Assembly (NCBI GenBank): GCA_936432065.2
Contig: OW386289.2
Location: 16,016,277 to 16,080,276 of the forward strand
Length of the DNA: 64,000 nt
From: Rutpela maculata
Lineage: Eukaryota > Arthropoda > Insecta > Coleoptera > Cerambycidae
Reading direction: 5' to 3'
Of the stretch, positions 21,997 to 33,563 are shown piece after piece. How positions within the stretch are numbered: position 1 is the first letter of the stretch; every line of letters starts with the position of its first letter. A program made the position numbers and the translations under genes. Under the pieces are notes generated by a model. The model was not told the origin of the DNA. It saw only the letters and a list, made by a program, of their open reading frames with translations, and did not search any database.

Positions 21997-22753
21997 CAGG
22001 GTGCGCCACTTAAAACTGCCCATACTTGTAACTTTTTTATTTTTAAAGCGATGACCTTGTTGGGCACATCAAATTGTAGACATTTTTAAAGCCTTAAACA
22101 CGCATACAGAGTGATTTAAAAAAAAATTGAAAAAATTGTTAAGATAGGAAACTTAATTTCTTTGAATATTTTTTTACCTCAACTTGTACATGAAATGTGT
22201 TAATGTTTTCTTATAAAGGTTTTAATTAGCTTCAATTCATGTTAAAAAAAAATTTTAAGAATAAAAATTCCTATTATTTAGTACATTTTAATAGAGTTTG
22301 TTTTTAAAAATATTTATTTCTTTTGTTTCTTGTTGCTGTTTTATTACGTTGAGGATTTTTTGTGATGTCTTTTACAAATAAAGCATAAAATTATTATTTA
22401 CATTTTTTCAGTTATTTTAAAAAAATCAGGAGTTGGAAGGAGTGGAGTGTTTTTAATTTCTTTCTCTAAAACCAAAAAGAATTTCGGATATGACGTAATA
22501 AACATAACATAAATTGAAGCTAATTAAAACTTTTATAAGAAAACATTGACGCAGTTCATGTACAGGATGAGGTAAACAAATATTCAAGGAAATTAAGTTT
22601 TCTTTCTTAACAATTATTTTAATTTTTTTTTAAATCACTCTGTACACATGTTTAAATGCCTTAAAATTATCTACAATTTGATATGCCCAACATGGTCGTA
22701 GTTTAAAAAATAAAAAAGTTGCAAGTCTGGGGAGTTTTAAGTGGCGCACCCTG
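21997..22753. mobile_element. Palindromic mariner-like MITE, TA target
   Basis: The ends are CAGGGTGCGCCACTTAAAA and TTTTAAGTGGCGCACCCTG, with TA on both sides (21995-21996, 22754-22755). The inversion extends about 270 bp inward; for example TTAATTAGCTTCAATT near 22224 is mirrored by AATTGAAGCTAATTAA near 22512. The size, TA duplication and CAGGGTG ends fit the Tc1/mariner group. Confidence 0.85.
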
Positions 22754-23119
22754 TAGTATAGTAATCTTAAAAAAAATTTCAAAATGTTTTTTGCTGAAAT
22801 AATAAATGTCATAAAACGTCGAGATTTTAAATTTAAGAGAGAAAAAAATTCTGTCTGTGTGTCGGTCTGTAACTTTTTTGTGCGCACGTTTTCTTCGCAA
22901 CGGTCGTCTAAGATACTGTCTTCAAATTTGGCACACATATGTTCCATGACGAGATCTGGTACTAGATTATGTCTTGCGCTAATTCCGGTGAAGGGTTGTG
23001 AGTTAAATGGGGTAAATAGGGAAAAACAATAAAGCAAGCTAATAACAGTCCAGAAACTTAATTTTTAAAATCTTCTATTTAACTTCATTTTAAAAGCTTT
23101 GTACGGTAGTTAGTATGTT

Positions 23120-23560
23120 TGGGTCAAATCGTGCAACCAAAATGGATCCTGGAGGTATTGTTTAATAGTGGATTCGGCGGCGCCCGGAAAGATTCGAATA
23201 TGGATTCGGCAGCGCCTGAAAATTGCCTTGGTATTCGACATGGTCCGGAAGTCACCTTGGTGTTTAGCCGTTCCCGAATATGGATTATGCAGCGCTCGAA
23301 TATAGATTCGGCGGCGTTCTAATTTGGATTTGGCAGCGCCTGGCAGTTACTTTGGAATTCGGCAGCGCCCAAAAATGGATTCAGCGGCATCCTAATATCG
23401 ATTCGGCAGCGCCCAAAAATTACCTTGGTATTCATGCGCGCCCGGATATGGATTTGGCACTATCTTAATATGGATACGGAAACGCCCGGAATTTGCCTTC
23501 GTATTCGGCAGCGTCCGGAAGTTCTGGAGGTTTGGCTAGCATTCGGCAACGCCCTCTTAT
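23120..23560. repeat. Degenerate GGATTCGGCAGCGCC tandem repeats
   Basis: ATTCGGCAGCGCC or close variants occur more than ten times at irregular short spacing. Open frames across it are artefacts of the repeat. Confidence 0.75.
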
Positions 23561-23665
23561 TAAAATTCTGTGACCAATTATTTCCACATACTAGAGTGCA
23601 AATATGGTCAAGATGTTTTAAAGAGACTTGGATGGGAAATCTGGATGTGGAAATATTGATTCCTT

Positions 23666-24777
23666 AGGCAGCGGTTTTATTCCAAAAGCTACAACAAATT
23701 TTGAATGATTTATTTTATCACAACTCAATTGAGAGTAATACTCCAATTTCGATTTTCATAAAAAAAGTAGTCTTTTAACAAATAGCCATAACTTTGACAA
23801 TTTTTATTGTAGAAGAACCGGAATGTATTAAATTGAATTACCTTTCAACGTTGTAATAACCAATTTCAGACCCTTTGGTTTTAAAGTTATTCACGAAAAA
23901 TACGTGTAAAAATTTGACATTTAGAAAGGGACGAAAAAACACAAAACCTTAAAAAAATAATATCTCGAACAATCTTTGAACGGGACTAATCCGAAATTTA
24001 AGGTAAAGTTAATTTCTTATGTTTCAAGTCGTACAAATAACAGTTTTTGACATAATTCGTAATTTTCAAGATATTTCCAGAAACCCATTTTTTAACGAAT
24101 TGCTAGATACAGCGAATCAAAAATCACGGTCATTTACATTCAAACTATACAAATTGCGCGGAAATATTAACAAAATTGTATGACTTTCATATCAACTTTA
24201 TTATTCTAATTATAACATGTTGTTTGAGTGACCTATAATAATTAATATCATGAGAGAAATAGAAGTAAAAATTGTTGAATTACCCTAACACTATCAACGA
24301 AAAAACTAGCTCGAATTAAAACTAAAATATACTTTACGTGCAATATGTACAATATGTTTACTTAAAGTAAACTGCAATTAAATTTTAATTTTATTTATAT
24401 AAATATATACTTTGGAAAAAACTTTGTTAGTTTAGATGAATTATAGTTTTACAGATATCTATGAACTTACATTTAAAATCACGAGTTGTAGATGCTCCCA
24501 ACTGATTAATTTTGAAGCACAGTGGCAAGTGTAAAGTAAAAAATATATTATAATTTAAGCTATCAAACTTTATCGTATAATTTTTTCCATCTTGTTAGTT
24601 TCAATTCGACAGCTTTATCTTTAACGGTGTCTTAGTAACTCTACAACTCTTTCAACCATGCATTTCTCTACAAGAGGTTGTTCTTGGGTCACCTACTATA
24701 CTTTTCTTAAATAGAATCCAATAAGAAATCCAAAAATTTAAACAAAACGAATTAAAATAATCTCCAACATACACTAG
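23666..24777. other. Unassigned AT-rich region
   Basis: I see no gene or clear repeat boundary. Confidence 0.35.
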
Positions 24778-27030
24778 TTCACAAGTTCAAAGACGTGTTA
24801 ATTCTTGATAGAGCTTGTAAAAATGTGAGTGAGGGCACATTGGATTCGGAATGACCGTCTAGAAAAATGTGCAAAACTTTCAAACCCGCAAAAGTTATAA
24901 ACAAATTAAGATTGAAGAAATAACGAGCTTCGTTTTTTGAAAATAACTCGAAAACCATTAATATTTAAGAAATTTAAAAAAAAGATTCTTGAAGAGGAAG
25001 AAATTTTCAATAGAAAAGTCAGAACTCCCGGTATTCTATCTCTATTATTAATAATTTTAATTTAATGTTGAAAATAAGGCTTCGTGCGGCAAACGCTAAG
25101 CCGTTACGAAACCGGCCGTAATAAGTAAAAATATTTTTTTATGTATTAAATATTAATTTAAAAATTTTAAAAAACTATGGTATTATTCAGACATTTAAAG
25201 AAAAAAAAATCCAGATTTTTCATAAAATGAGCCTATTGTTAATTAACAATTTTTTTTAGTGCTTACGTTTATATTTCAAGTCGGATAATTGTTAAGCAAA
25301 AGCCACTAAAATTATTACGTTTCCTTTAGACCTTATATCAACTATACTCTACGAGATTATGACATGGCGATATTTTTAATTGTTATAGTCTATTAGTTAT
25401 TAATTATTTAAGATAACAAAAAACTAAAAAATTTTAAAAAAAAGGTTGACATTTTTTTTATTAATTTTAATTATTATTACCGGTTTTATATTCAAAAATA
25501 ACATAAGATTACATAAACTTTAAATTTTTAGTGTTATTTGTTTAAACAAATTTTATAAACAAATAGATAAATTACTTATTTTTGAAAAACGTTTTTTGCC
25601 ATTTTATTTGTTATAAAATATTATGAATTAAAAAAAAATTTTTTCTTAAAAACATTTTTTAATTGTTTATAATAATTTTTTTTCCTTTCTTCATTATTTA
25701 AACAAGTTATTAAGTAAAAATTTTAGTGTTAAAACCTATTATTTGCAATTCTCTACAAGGTGGAATTTTTTTTTGTTGTTAATTTATTTGTTTATTTAAT
25801 AAATAATTTGTTATTAACAACCTCCGAATGTGTTTATATTTTTTTAGATAGAAAAAAAATTAAAAGAAAAACAACCGTATACATAAACACATAAAAAAAA
25901 TGTTAATATTTCTTATAGAATTTTAAATTTTAAATATTAAAAATGTTTTTTGACATATTTATGTATACGGTTGTTCTGGTTATTTTTTTCTATCTAAAAA
26001 AATATAAACACATTCGGCGATTGTTAATTAGAAATTGTTTATTAAATAAACAAATTAATTAATAACAAAAATTCCACCTTGTAGAGAATTGCAAATAAAA
26101 AATTTTAAGAATATTTTTTTTTTAATAATTTGTTTAAATGAAGAAAAACGGGAAAAAATAATTATAAACAATTAAAAAAATGTTTTAAAAAAAAATTTTT
26201 TTTTCAAAAATACGTAATTTATCTATTTCGTTATAAAATTTGTTTAAACAAATAGCACTAAAAATTTAAAGTTTATATAATTTTATAGTATTTTTGAATA
26301 TAAATACAGTAATAATAATAATTTTGAAATTAATAAAAAAAAATTTTCAACCTCTATTTAATTTCTTAGTTTCTTGCTAGCTTAAATAATTAATAACTAA
26401 TAGACTGTAACAATTAAAAATATCGCAATGTCATAATCAAATAAAATATAGTTAACATAAGGTCCTCACGAAGCGAAATAATTTTAGTGGCTTTTGTTTA
26501 ACAATTTTCCGACTTGAAACATAAACGTAAACTCAAAAAAAAAATTGTTAATTAACAACGAGCTCATTTTATGAAAAATCGGTAAAAAAAATTTTTCCAA
26601 CGGGATATTATTCCTTTAAGTGTCTAAATAATAACGCAATTTAAAAAAAAATTATATTAATACTTGAAAATATAAAAAAATTGTTTTGCTTCTTACGATC
26701 GGTTTCAGAGTATCGTAACGGTTTAGCGTTCGCCGTGCGAAGCCCCATTTTCAACATTAAATTAAAGTTATTAATAGTAGAGATAGAGTTCCAGAAGTCC
26801 AGACTTTTTTATTGGAAATTTCTTCCTCTTTAAGAACCTCTTTTTTTTAATTTCTCAATTATTAATAGTTTTCGAGTTATTTGCAAAAAACGAAACTCGT
26901 CATTTTTTTTGCAATCTTAATTTGTTTATAACTTTTGCACATTTTTCTAGACATCATTCCGAATCCAATGAGCCCTCACTTATATTTTTACAAGCTTTTT
27001 CAAGAATTAACACGTGTTTGAACTTGTGAA
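24778..27030. repeat. Large imperfect palindrome (arms about 1.1 kb)
   Basis: TTCACAAGTTCAAA at 24778 is mirrored by TTTGAACTTGTGAA ending at 27030. Many matched phrases nest inward. Examples are GGATTCGGAATGA with TCATTCCGAATCC, AAACGCTAAGCCGTTACG with CGTAACGGTTTAGCGTT, and ACAACCGTATACATAAA (25871) with TTTATGTATACGGTTGT (about 25959-25975). The centre lies near 25920. No coding frame occurs in either arm. It resembles a foldback element or a very large MITE. Clear target duplications are not visible. Confidence 0.85.
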
Positions 27031-27339
27031 TTAGACTAAATAAGATTCTTTTACATTAACATAATTTTGTAGTTTATCACGTATCTAAAATATTTTTGCT
27101 AATAACTTTTCTCTTACTTCTGTAGTTTAATTAAACTACAGAACACTATTTTACTTATAGCCTTGCTGAACCATCCTTAACAAAAGTTGTTTACAATCAA
27201 GAGGTACAAATTCCGTCCTCATTTTAACAGTTACACGAATTGTCTCCACTAAGTTTACTTTTCCTAGTAGTAATATATTCGAGCAAACTAAAACATCTGG
27301 ATCAACATGTGGTATATAATAACCTACTTCCACGGTGTT
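27031..27339. other. AT-rich spacer
   Basis: No gene is seen. A small hairpin (TGTAGTTTAATTAAACTACA) sits at about 27121-27140. Confidence 0.4.
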
Positions 27340-27639
27340 GCCAGCTGACTAGATGCCATCTAAACCGCTTCTGTGGTCAGCAGGTATTCAAAATGAATAT
27401 TTTTCGAGCGACAGGCACGGCAGCTAGTAACAAACCGCTGAACTAAAATATTCACTAGGGTGTTAAAATGGGTCACTTGACCTCCAACTTAAAATAAGTT
27501 TTAATGGCATAATACGACATCTACGATGCCCCTGCGTTAATATCTCTAGCAGGTCAGATGGCATCCGAATACCGGATGCCATCTGACTCGTGGATGCCAA
27601 CTGAACCTAAAATTTTACATTGTGAGATGCCAACTAATA

Positions 27640-27643
<4 letters not shown>
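27340..27643. repeat. GGATGCCA-motif repeat, right edge of central block
   Basis: GATGCCA followed by (A/T)CT recurs at about 27351, 27576, 27592 and 27627. A perfect hairpin TCAGATGGCATCCG / CGGATGCCATCTGA with a 5-base loop lies at 27554-27586. The motif is the complement of that at the left edge (14643-14880). Confidence 0.6.

Positions 27644-27720
<77 letters not shown>
27644..27720. repeat. (TA)n microsatellite between central block and unit 3
   Basis: An uninterrupted TA run of about 77 bp, abutting CATGCATTTAGTAC, the inverted right end of the composite unit. Confidence 0.95.
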
Positions 27721-27723
<3 letters not shown>

Positions 27724-28455
27724 GCATTTAGTACTCATACAACTCCGAATGTTATATGGTTAGGTGGTGTTTGCCTCCGATTTTACGCGTTCGCCTCCGA
27801 TTTCGGAGGCGGAGACGTTTTGTGTTGTTTTCATCGCGAATGTCTTGATAATTAGTAAATTCATGACTCATTATTATCAATAATGATCAGCTTTATTGGT
27901 GCGCATATAAGATTATGACAAAAAGGGAAGAAATAGAGAGATAGAAGCATTTAACGACACTTTTTTTGGAGGCGGAAAATACCTATAAACATATGTAAAC
28001 ATACACCATAGTCCACTACATTTTTTACCAGGTGGCGCTGCTGTTTTAAACACTTGATGTATATAGGTATTAAATGCTTCCTTACAATAAAGTAGCGATA
28101 TCGCCTCCTAAACTTGGCAACATAGTAAAGAGGCATACTATTCCTAAATACATCTATAGATATGGTAACTAAAATTATCTTACTAAAAATATAAATAACT
28201 TTTATACACAGAAATAATATTTTCTAGAGATCAATGGGTTTTTAAATTTTTTCAATTTGGGAATAAAAAAACGTTTATTTTGTTCAGAAACAAATATTTT
28301 TGTACCCCTTCATAGCTTAGAGCAAATTAAAAAAGGTATTTAACAGGACACGAACATTCCTTAACGTAACTAGTTGCCCTTAATCCACTATTTGTCACTG
28401 CTGCTGGCCTTATATAGTAAAAGTAAAAAAAAAAAATTAGAAGACGATTTTTATT

Positions 28456-28470
28456 GGGGGGGGGGGGGGG
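28456..28470. repeat. Poly(G) run
   Basis: Fifteen G residues, the mirrored counterpart of the poly(C) run at 13859-13879. Confidence 0.95.
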
Positions 28471-28503
28471 TCTAAAAAGCAGAAAATAAAAGAATAATAA
28501 TAA

Positions 28504-30191
28504 CACAGGCCAACATTTAGTTTAAAAAAATACACAGGACTCTACCTAGGTACCCAGGGGTTTTTGGGGTCGCTGATTCCGATGCCGAGGTCGGTTAAGC
28601 TCTATCACGTCAGGTTCAAGGACATCTAAAGGTCAAACTAAGAAAAGGTGGTTGAAAAAATCTGAGAAAATTTACACATAGGTTTTTGGGGTCGCTGAGT
28701 CCGAATTCGGTGTTCGCTTACCCTTAAAAGGCATCCGGAGGTCATTTCAAGGTTAATTTAAGAAAAACGGAGAGGAAGCTGTTAAAAAATCTGAAAAAAA
28801 TTACATATAGGGTTTTTGGGTCGCTGAGTCTGTATCCGATGCCGGTTGACCTCTATTACGTCAGTTTCAAGGTCACTTGAAGGTCAAACTAAGTAAAGGT
28901 GATTGAAAAAATCTGAAAAAATTCACGCATAGGTTTTTGGGATCGGTGAGTCCGAATCCGGTGTTCGTTTACCCTTAAAAGGCATCCGGAGATCATTTCA
29001 AGGTTAGTTTGAGAAAAACAGAGGAGAAGCTGTCAAAAAATCTGAAAAAACTTGTATATAGGTTTTTTGAGTTGCTGAGTCTGCATTCGATGTCGGTTGA
29101 TCTCCATCACGTCAGTTTCAAGGTCATTTGATGGTTAAAGTAAGAAAAGGTGGTTGAAAGAATCTGAAAAAATTCACACAGGTTTTTCGGGTCGCTGAGT
29201 CCGAATCCATTGTTCGCTTACCCTTAAAAAAAAGAGGCATCCAGAGGTCATTTCAAGGTCATTCTGAGGTCATTTCAAGCCGGCATTCGTCCGCCAGCTT
29301 TAGCTGCACATGAAGATTCTTCGGCTATCTCAGTGCAAATATATTTAACTCAATGAATCACCTACCTATTTTCTTCTGTGAAAGGATGGCCTTTAGGTAT
29401 AGTTGCAGAAGCAGAGCGAACATGCAAGTAAAGAGTACCACGGGCGTTGGCTTCACTCACTTGGAGCTCAATCAGTGCTGGTTTTGCCTATAAGCTGAGT
29501 AAACGCCAGCTTAGGGCCTCGCATTTAGGGGGCCTCAGAACTCAGATTTCATACGCAGATATGCACGTTTATTTTATTAGAAGAGAAAGCTTCAACGAAA
29601 AACATACCTAGAGCTTAGGGCCTCCGGTTATCTAAAACCGGCCCTGAGCTCAATCCTGTCAGGGTCAAAGTAATTTAACGGTTTCCTGAGTCAGACAAAC
29701 TGACAAGGAGGCAGACAGACTGTCAGATAGAAACATTTAGTCATTCAGTCAGACAGAATTACTGACAGAAAGGCAGGATGTCAAATAGATGGACAGAGAG
29801 AAAATGCAGGCGGATGATAAATACAGACTAAATACAGGTGTGCAGGTATAAGGGCAGACAGATAAACAGACAATAAGTAGGCAGGTGAGCATTCATATAA
29901 ATTTTTTCTAATTTTTTTCACCTCCTATTCTTACTTTAACCTTCAAATGACCTTGGACATGAGGTGATAAAGGTCAACCGACGTCGGATTCGGACTCAGA
30001 GACCCCCCAAGAGCCTAGGTGTGAATTTTTTTAGATTTTTTCAAAAAGCTTTTCTTAGGTTGACCTTCAAATGACCTTGAACCTGACGTGATAGAGCTTA
30101 ACCGACCTCGGCAACGGAATCAGCGACCCCAAAACCCCTGGGTACCTAGGTAGAGTCCGGTGTATTTTTTCAAACTGAATGTTGACCAGTG
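28504..30191 (-). mobile_element. Nested CACTGG-type element (unit 3)
   Basis: Ends CACAGGCCAACATT and AATGTTGACCAGTG, with TAA on both sides (28501-28503, 30192-30194). It is the mirror copy of 12137-13825 and carries the same internal repeats and hAT MITE. Confidence 0.6.
29473..29646. mobile_element. hAT-type MITE with 8-bp TSD (unit 3)
   Basis: Ends CAGTGCTGGTTTTG and AAAACCGGCCCTG. Exact AGCTCAAT duplications lie at 29465-29472 and 29647-29654. Mirror copy of 12691-12864. Confidence 0.85.
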
Positions 30192-30489
30192 TAATCTTCC
30201 ACCTTCCAAAGATATTTTAAAAACCTAGATTATTCTGGAGCAAAAATGTAAATATTTCCCTCTAGCAAGAAATAAAAATGTTTTAAAAAGCATTCGAGAC
30301 CAAAACTCTAGAATATATTTGTTGGTTAATCATAAATTTTGCTATACTAATTAATGATAGTTTGTTGGAGTCATCTCAAATGCTTTTCAAAAATTTTTAA
30401 ACAATTCAAAAATTTTTCTCTTGCTGGAGGGAAATATTTACATTTTTGCTCCAAAATGATTAAGTTTTGAACATTTTACTTCTTTAAGT

Positions 30490-31535
30490 ATATCATCTCT
30501 TTGAAATATTTTATATTATTTTCTGCTTTTCTGCATTCCGTTGGTTCCAAGTTTTCTCCTCGTCAAACATGAATGTGGAGAAATACTCTGTAAGAATGTT
30601 GACGTAATGCCTCGGATGTTGCTGGCAGTCTTCGTAGAATCCCGGTAGTACTAGATTGGCGGACTAACTTATTGAAGATAATAAATCTTTGATGATTCAA
30701 AGATGTAATTTCTTTTTTCGTTGAGCTACGGTTGTTGAATATACGGACAACCTCTTCGAGATCTTTTCTTTTATTGACGCATTCCACCGTTTGCACTTTC
30801 CCTTTACCAAAGAAAGCTGAAGTGTTATCGCATCCACTGAACGTGTGGCCATACAGCTTTTTAAAACTTCCGAGGACTGCAAGTCACGAGAACTGTAATC
30901 TTTATTTTTTATTTATCTCTGAGCCTCTCTTAAGAAACGGATATCTTAATCTTCAGGTGCGAGAGCGATAATCAATGCGAGAAGATCAATATCTTGTCCG
31001 AGGATGACCACTGTATCGTTTCCATGAGATTCGTTTAAGGCGGTTTGAACTATGAGTACGTCAACGTCGTCTACAGCAGTAATTGTTTTGATTCCCTCGT
31101 TTTTAAATCTCTCCACCAATTGCGAAATAAACCGTTCCTTTTTGTGAGATTGTTTATCATTTTATTTTGCGTTTCAGTCAGTGGCGTGTTCTCATGAAAA
31201 ACAATTTCCGGTGAAATGCGTTTCAAAAGACGCTGCCGTCTTTCGATGCTCTTCATACTGCAGTCAGCATATCCGTCAAACACTACAGTCACTTTTTGGC
31301 CGTAATGTTTACGAATAAAGCTGCTTCGGCCATACTACACGATGAATCAAATTGCCGCCATCAACAATAAACTGGCAATCGGAAAAATCTATTGGCCTCT
31401 CTCGTACAGCATTGAAAATATCATACAGACGATTTCTTAATTTTCCTCATTAACCCTTTCTTATTGGAGAGAAGAAGTGGAATTGAAGCAAGCTCAGAGT
31501 TGAAATATGACTCCAAATCTTCTTTTGTGTGAACA
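30490..31535 (-). pseudogene. Repeat-borne nuclease-like gene relic (unit 3)
   Basis: Mirror copy of the relic at 10795-11840, with the same ordered blocks on the minus strand: GGNLIHRVVW (about 31370), VTVVFDGYADCS (about 31290), DDVDVLIV, GQDIDLLALI (about 31005-30975), GCDNTSAFF and SEALRQHSYRVF (about 30600). It shares the same stops and frameshifts as unit 2, so the gene was already dead before the two arms formed. For family and doubts see the unit 2 copy. Confidence 0.6.
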
Positions 31536-32114
31536 GTACAGATTATCCTCTAATACAATTGCAAAGAAGGGGAAAATACATAAACTACTTGCGACAAAAC
31601 CCTCTATATATGCATCTAATAGAGAAAATTCTGCTCAATAAATTCATTCCTGAGCATTTTTCTCGTTAAAGTAACCGGTTTTAAGATATTCGGAGTCAAA
31701 CTTGGAATAGGATGGATTTTTACCTCTGCGCCCCAAACTACGCCTCTGTTCGGACGCTGTTAGCGCAAAATAGGTGAGGATAAGCTACAAGGTTAATAGT
31801 ACATTTTTTATGCAGAATTTAACATGACGATTTTTTTATTTCCTATACTTTTTTCTCTTTCGACGAACGGTTTACAAGATAAAAGTGAAAAACCAGCGTT
31901 AAGTCCCCGTAATATGGCCGAAGCAGCTCTATTCATAATCATTACGGACGTTTCACCCCTAAATTGTGGGGAACTATTCGGGTATCTATTTCGAACCCTA
32001 TCTAGATTACGCATCCCAAATATTATTACTTTATAAATTATTTCTTCTAAAATATCTAATTTACGTGGACTAATACGTAACAATTGTGTTACAAAAAACC
32101 GCTGCCCAAGGAAT

Positions 32115-32817
32115 CACTACTTCCACATCCAGATTCTCTATCCAAGTCACTCACACAACGAAAAAACTTTGTATGTGAAAATAATTGTTTATGGAACTTT
32201 AATAATATAATATTTGAAATCCTCAACCCCAAAAATCCATAAAACGATACCCCACATCGGTAGTGGGGTGGGGGTGGTGATAGGGGGGTGGTAGTGGGGG
32301 GGTGGATGAAGTAAAAAAATATTTTGAGGTTTCTGGTTCCTGTACATACATTAAATCGCAATTTTTTTTCATCCCCTTTAATAAGGAGGTGGGGGTGATA
32401 ATGAGGGTGGCTAATGCCAAAATTTTTTTTGAAACCTTAGCTTCTCTTGTATATACCAAATACCAATTTCATGGACTCTTACCTGCTTGATTTACCCATT
32501 TACCCCAAATTTACCCCAATTTACCCCCAACCCTTCGGCGGAACAAGATGAAAATATAATCTAGTTCTAGATCTCATTAAAGTACATATGTGTACCAAAT
32601 TTCAAGTCAATATCTCAAACGGTTCCAGAGTAAACGTGCGCACAAAGAAAAAGTTACAGACAGACAGACAGACCGACAGACAGACCGACAGACAGAATTT
32701 TTTTTTCGCTCGAACTTAAAATCTCGACGTTTCATGACATTTTAAGCCTATTTGGAAAATAAAAATTTTTTAAAATTTTTTTGTCGTCACTATACATCCA
32801 GTGGACGCGGAAGTAAT
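32115..32817 (-). repeat. ACTTCC-type repeat (unit 3)
   Basis: Mirror copy of 9532-10207. Read on the plus strand it runs from ACTTCCACATCCAG to GGACGCGGAAGT. Confidence 0.65.
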
Positions 32818-33368
32818 TGAACTGATTCAGTGATGTATTTTGAAAAGCATTTTAAATAGTAATAATAATTCCCTTAAGAACATATTTTGAATTACATATA
32901 TTATTCTGCAATAGATATTTAGCGTGAACGGTTCATTTTAAAACAGATAATCGCACATTATCGGGTAAAACACCAATGTAATCTGATAGAGTATAACTTA
33001 CACAATATGAATCATCATAATAACAAACGCACACGATTGCATAGCGCAACTAATTGCGCAAGCGCTAGAGCATTTTACACTATAGAAGTCTGGCAACCTC
33101 GAAGGAGGCAAAGTCTACCGTTATATATAACAGTTTTAAATACATTGAGTCAGAGAGGTACTATTTATATAACGAGGTGTAAACATACCAATCGTATGAA
33201 CAAAAAAGTGTATGTAAAAAAAGATAAAAATCCTTTCCCCTCTCCGCGTGCCCTTGGTAAGTGAAATTTGGCGGTTATGTATATGTAAACAGAACTAATC
33301 TATCTATATTATTTCTAGTGGAGGTGCGGGCGCCACAAATTTGTAAGGAGGCGGACACGATACAAATG

Positions 33369-33371
<3 letters not shown>

Positions 33372-33413
<42 letters not shown>
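33372..33413. repeat. (TA)n microsatellite at outer end of unit 3
   Basis: A TA run of about 40 bp separates unit 3 from unrelated sequence beginning AAACTCGAG. Confidence 0.9.
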
Positions 33414-33418
<5 letters not shown>

Positions 33419-33563
33419 CGAGTAGATAAGACAAAAAATAAGTTGCAATTGTCCGTTATGTTTGTCATTAAATTTTTTGAAAAAGGCATCAATGCCTATT
33501 TCTTGTGTGCGTTCCTTCTCTAGTGCCAGCAGAATGAAATCTGCTATTCTTTAATGGTGGTAC

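Larger units (their letters stand above)
21958..23665 (+). repeat. ACTTCC-type repeat interrupted by a palindromic MITE
   Basis: Starts ATTACTTCCACATCCACG and ends near CTGGATGTGGAAATATTG. After the MITE at 21997-22753 the expected internal text resumes (GTATAGTAATC, then CGTCGAGATTTTAAA near 22816). It carries its own degenerate minisatellite (23120-23560) in the slot that holds the 30-bp array in unit 1. Confidence 0.65.
27721..33371 (-). mobile_element. Composite repeat unit 3, inverted (right arm of giant inverted repeat)
   Basis: This is the reverse complement of unit 2 from CATGCATTTAGTAC to AATGCAC, with all nested layers in mirrored order. Differences from unit 2 are few: shorter poly(G), scattered substitutions and a few small indels (for example near 31835). 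With unit 2 it forms an inverted repeat with arms of about 5.6 kb and a loop of about 13 kb. Confidence 0.75.

Noticed and set aside
23119..23667. Plus-strand frames across the GGATTCGGCAGCGCC repeats
   Set aside because: They are repeat-driven open frames in three different frames with no conserved start.
8979..33371. Polinton/Maverick element
   Set aside because: No protein-primed DNA polymerase, retroviral-type integrase, packaging ATPase or capsid motifs are present in the arms or the loop.
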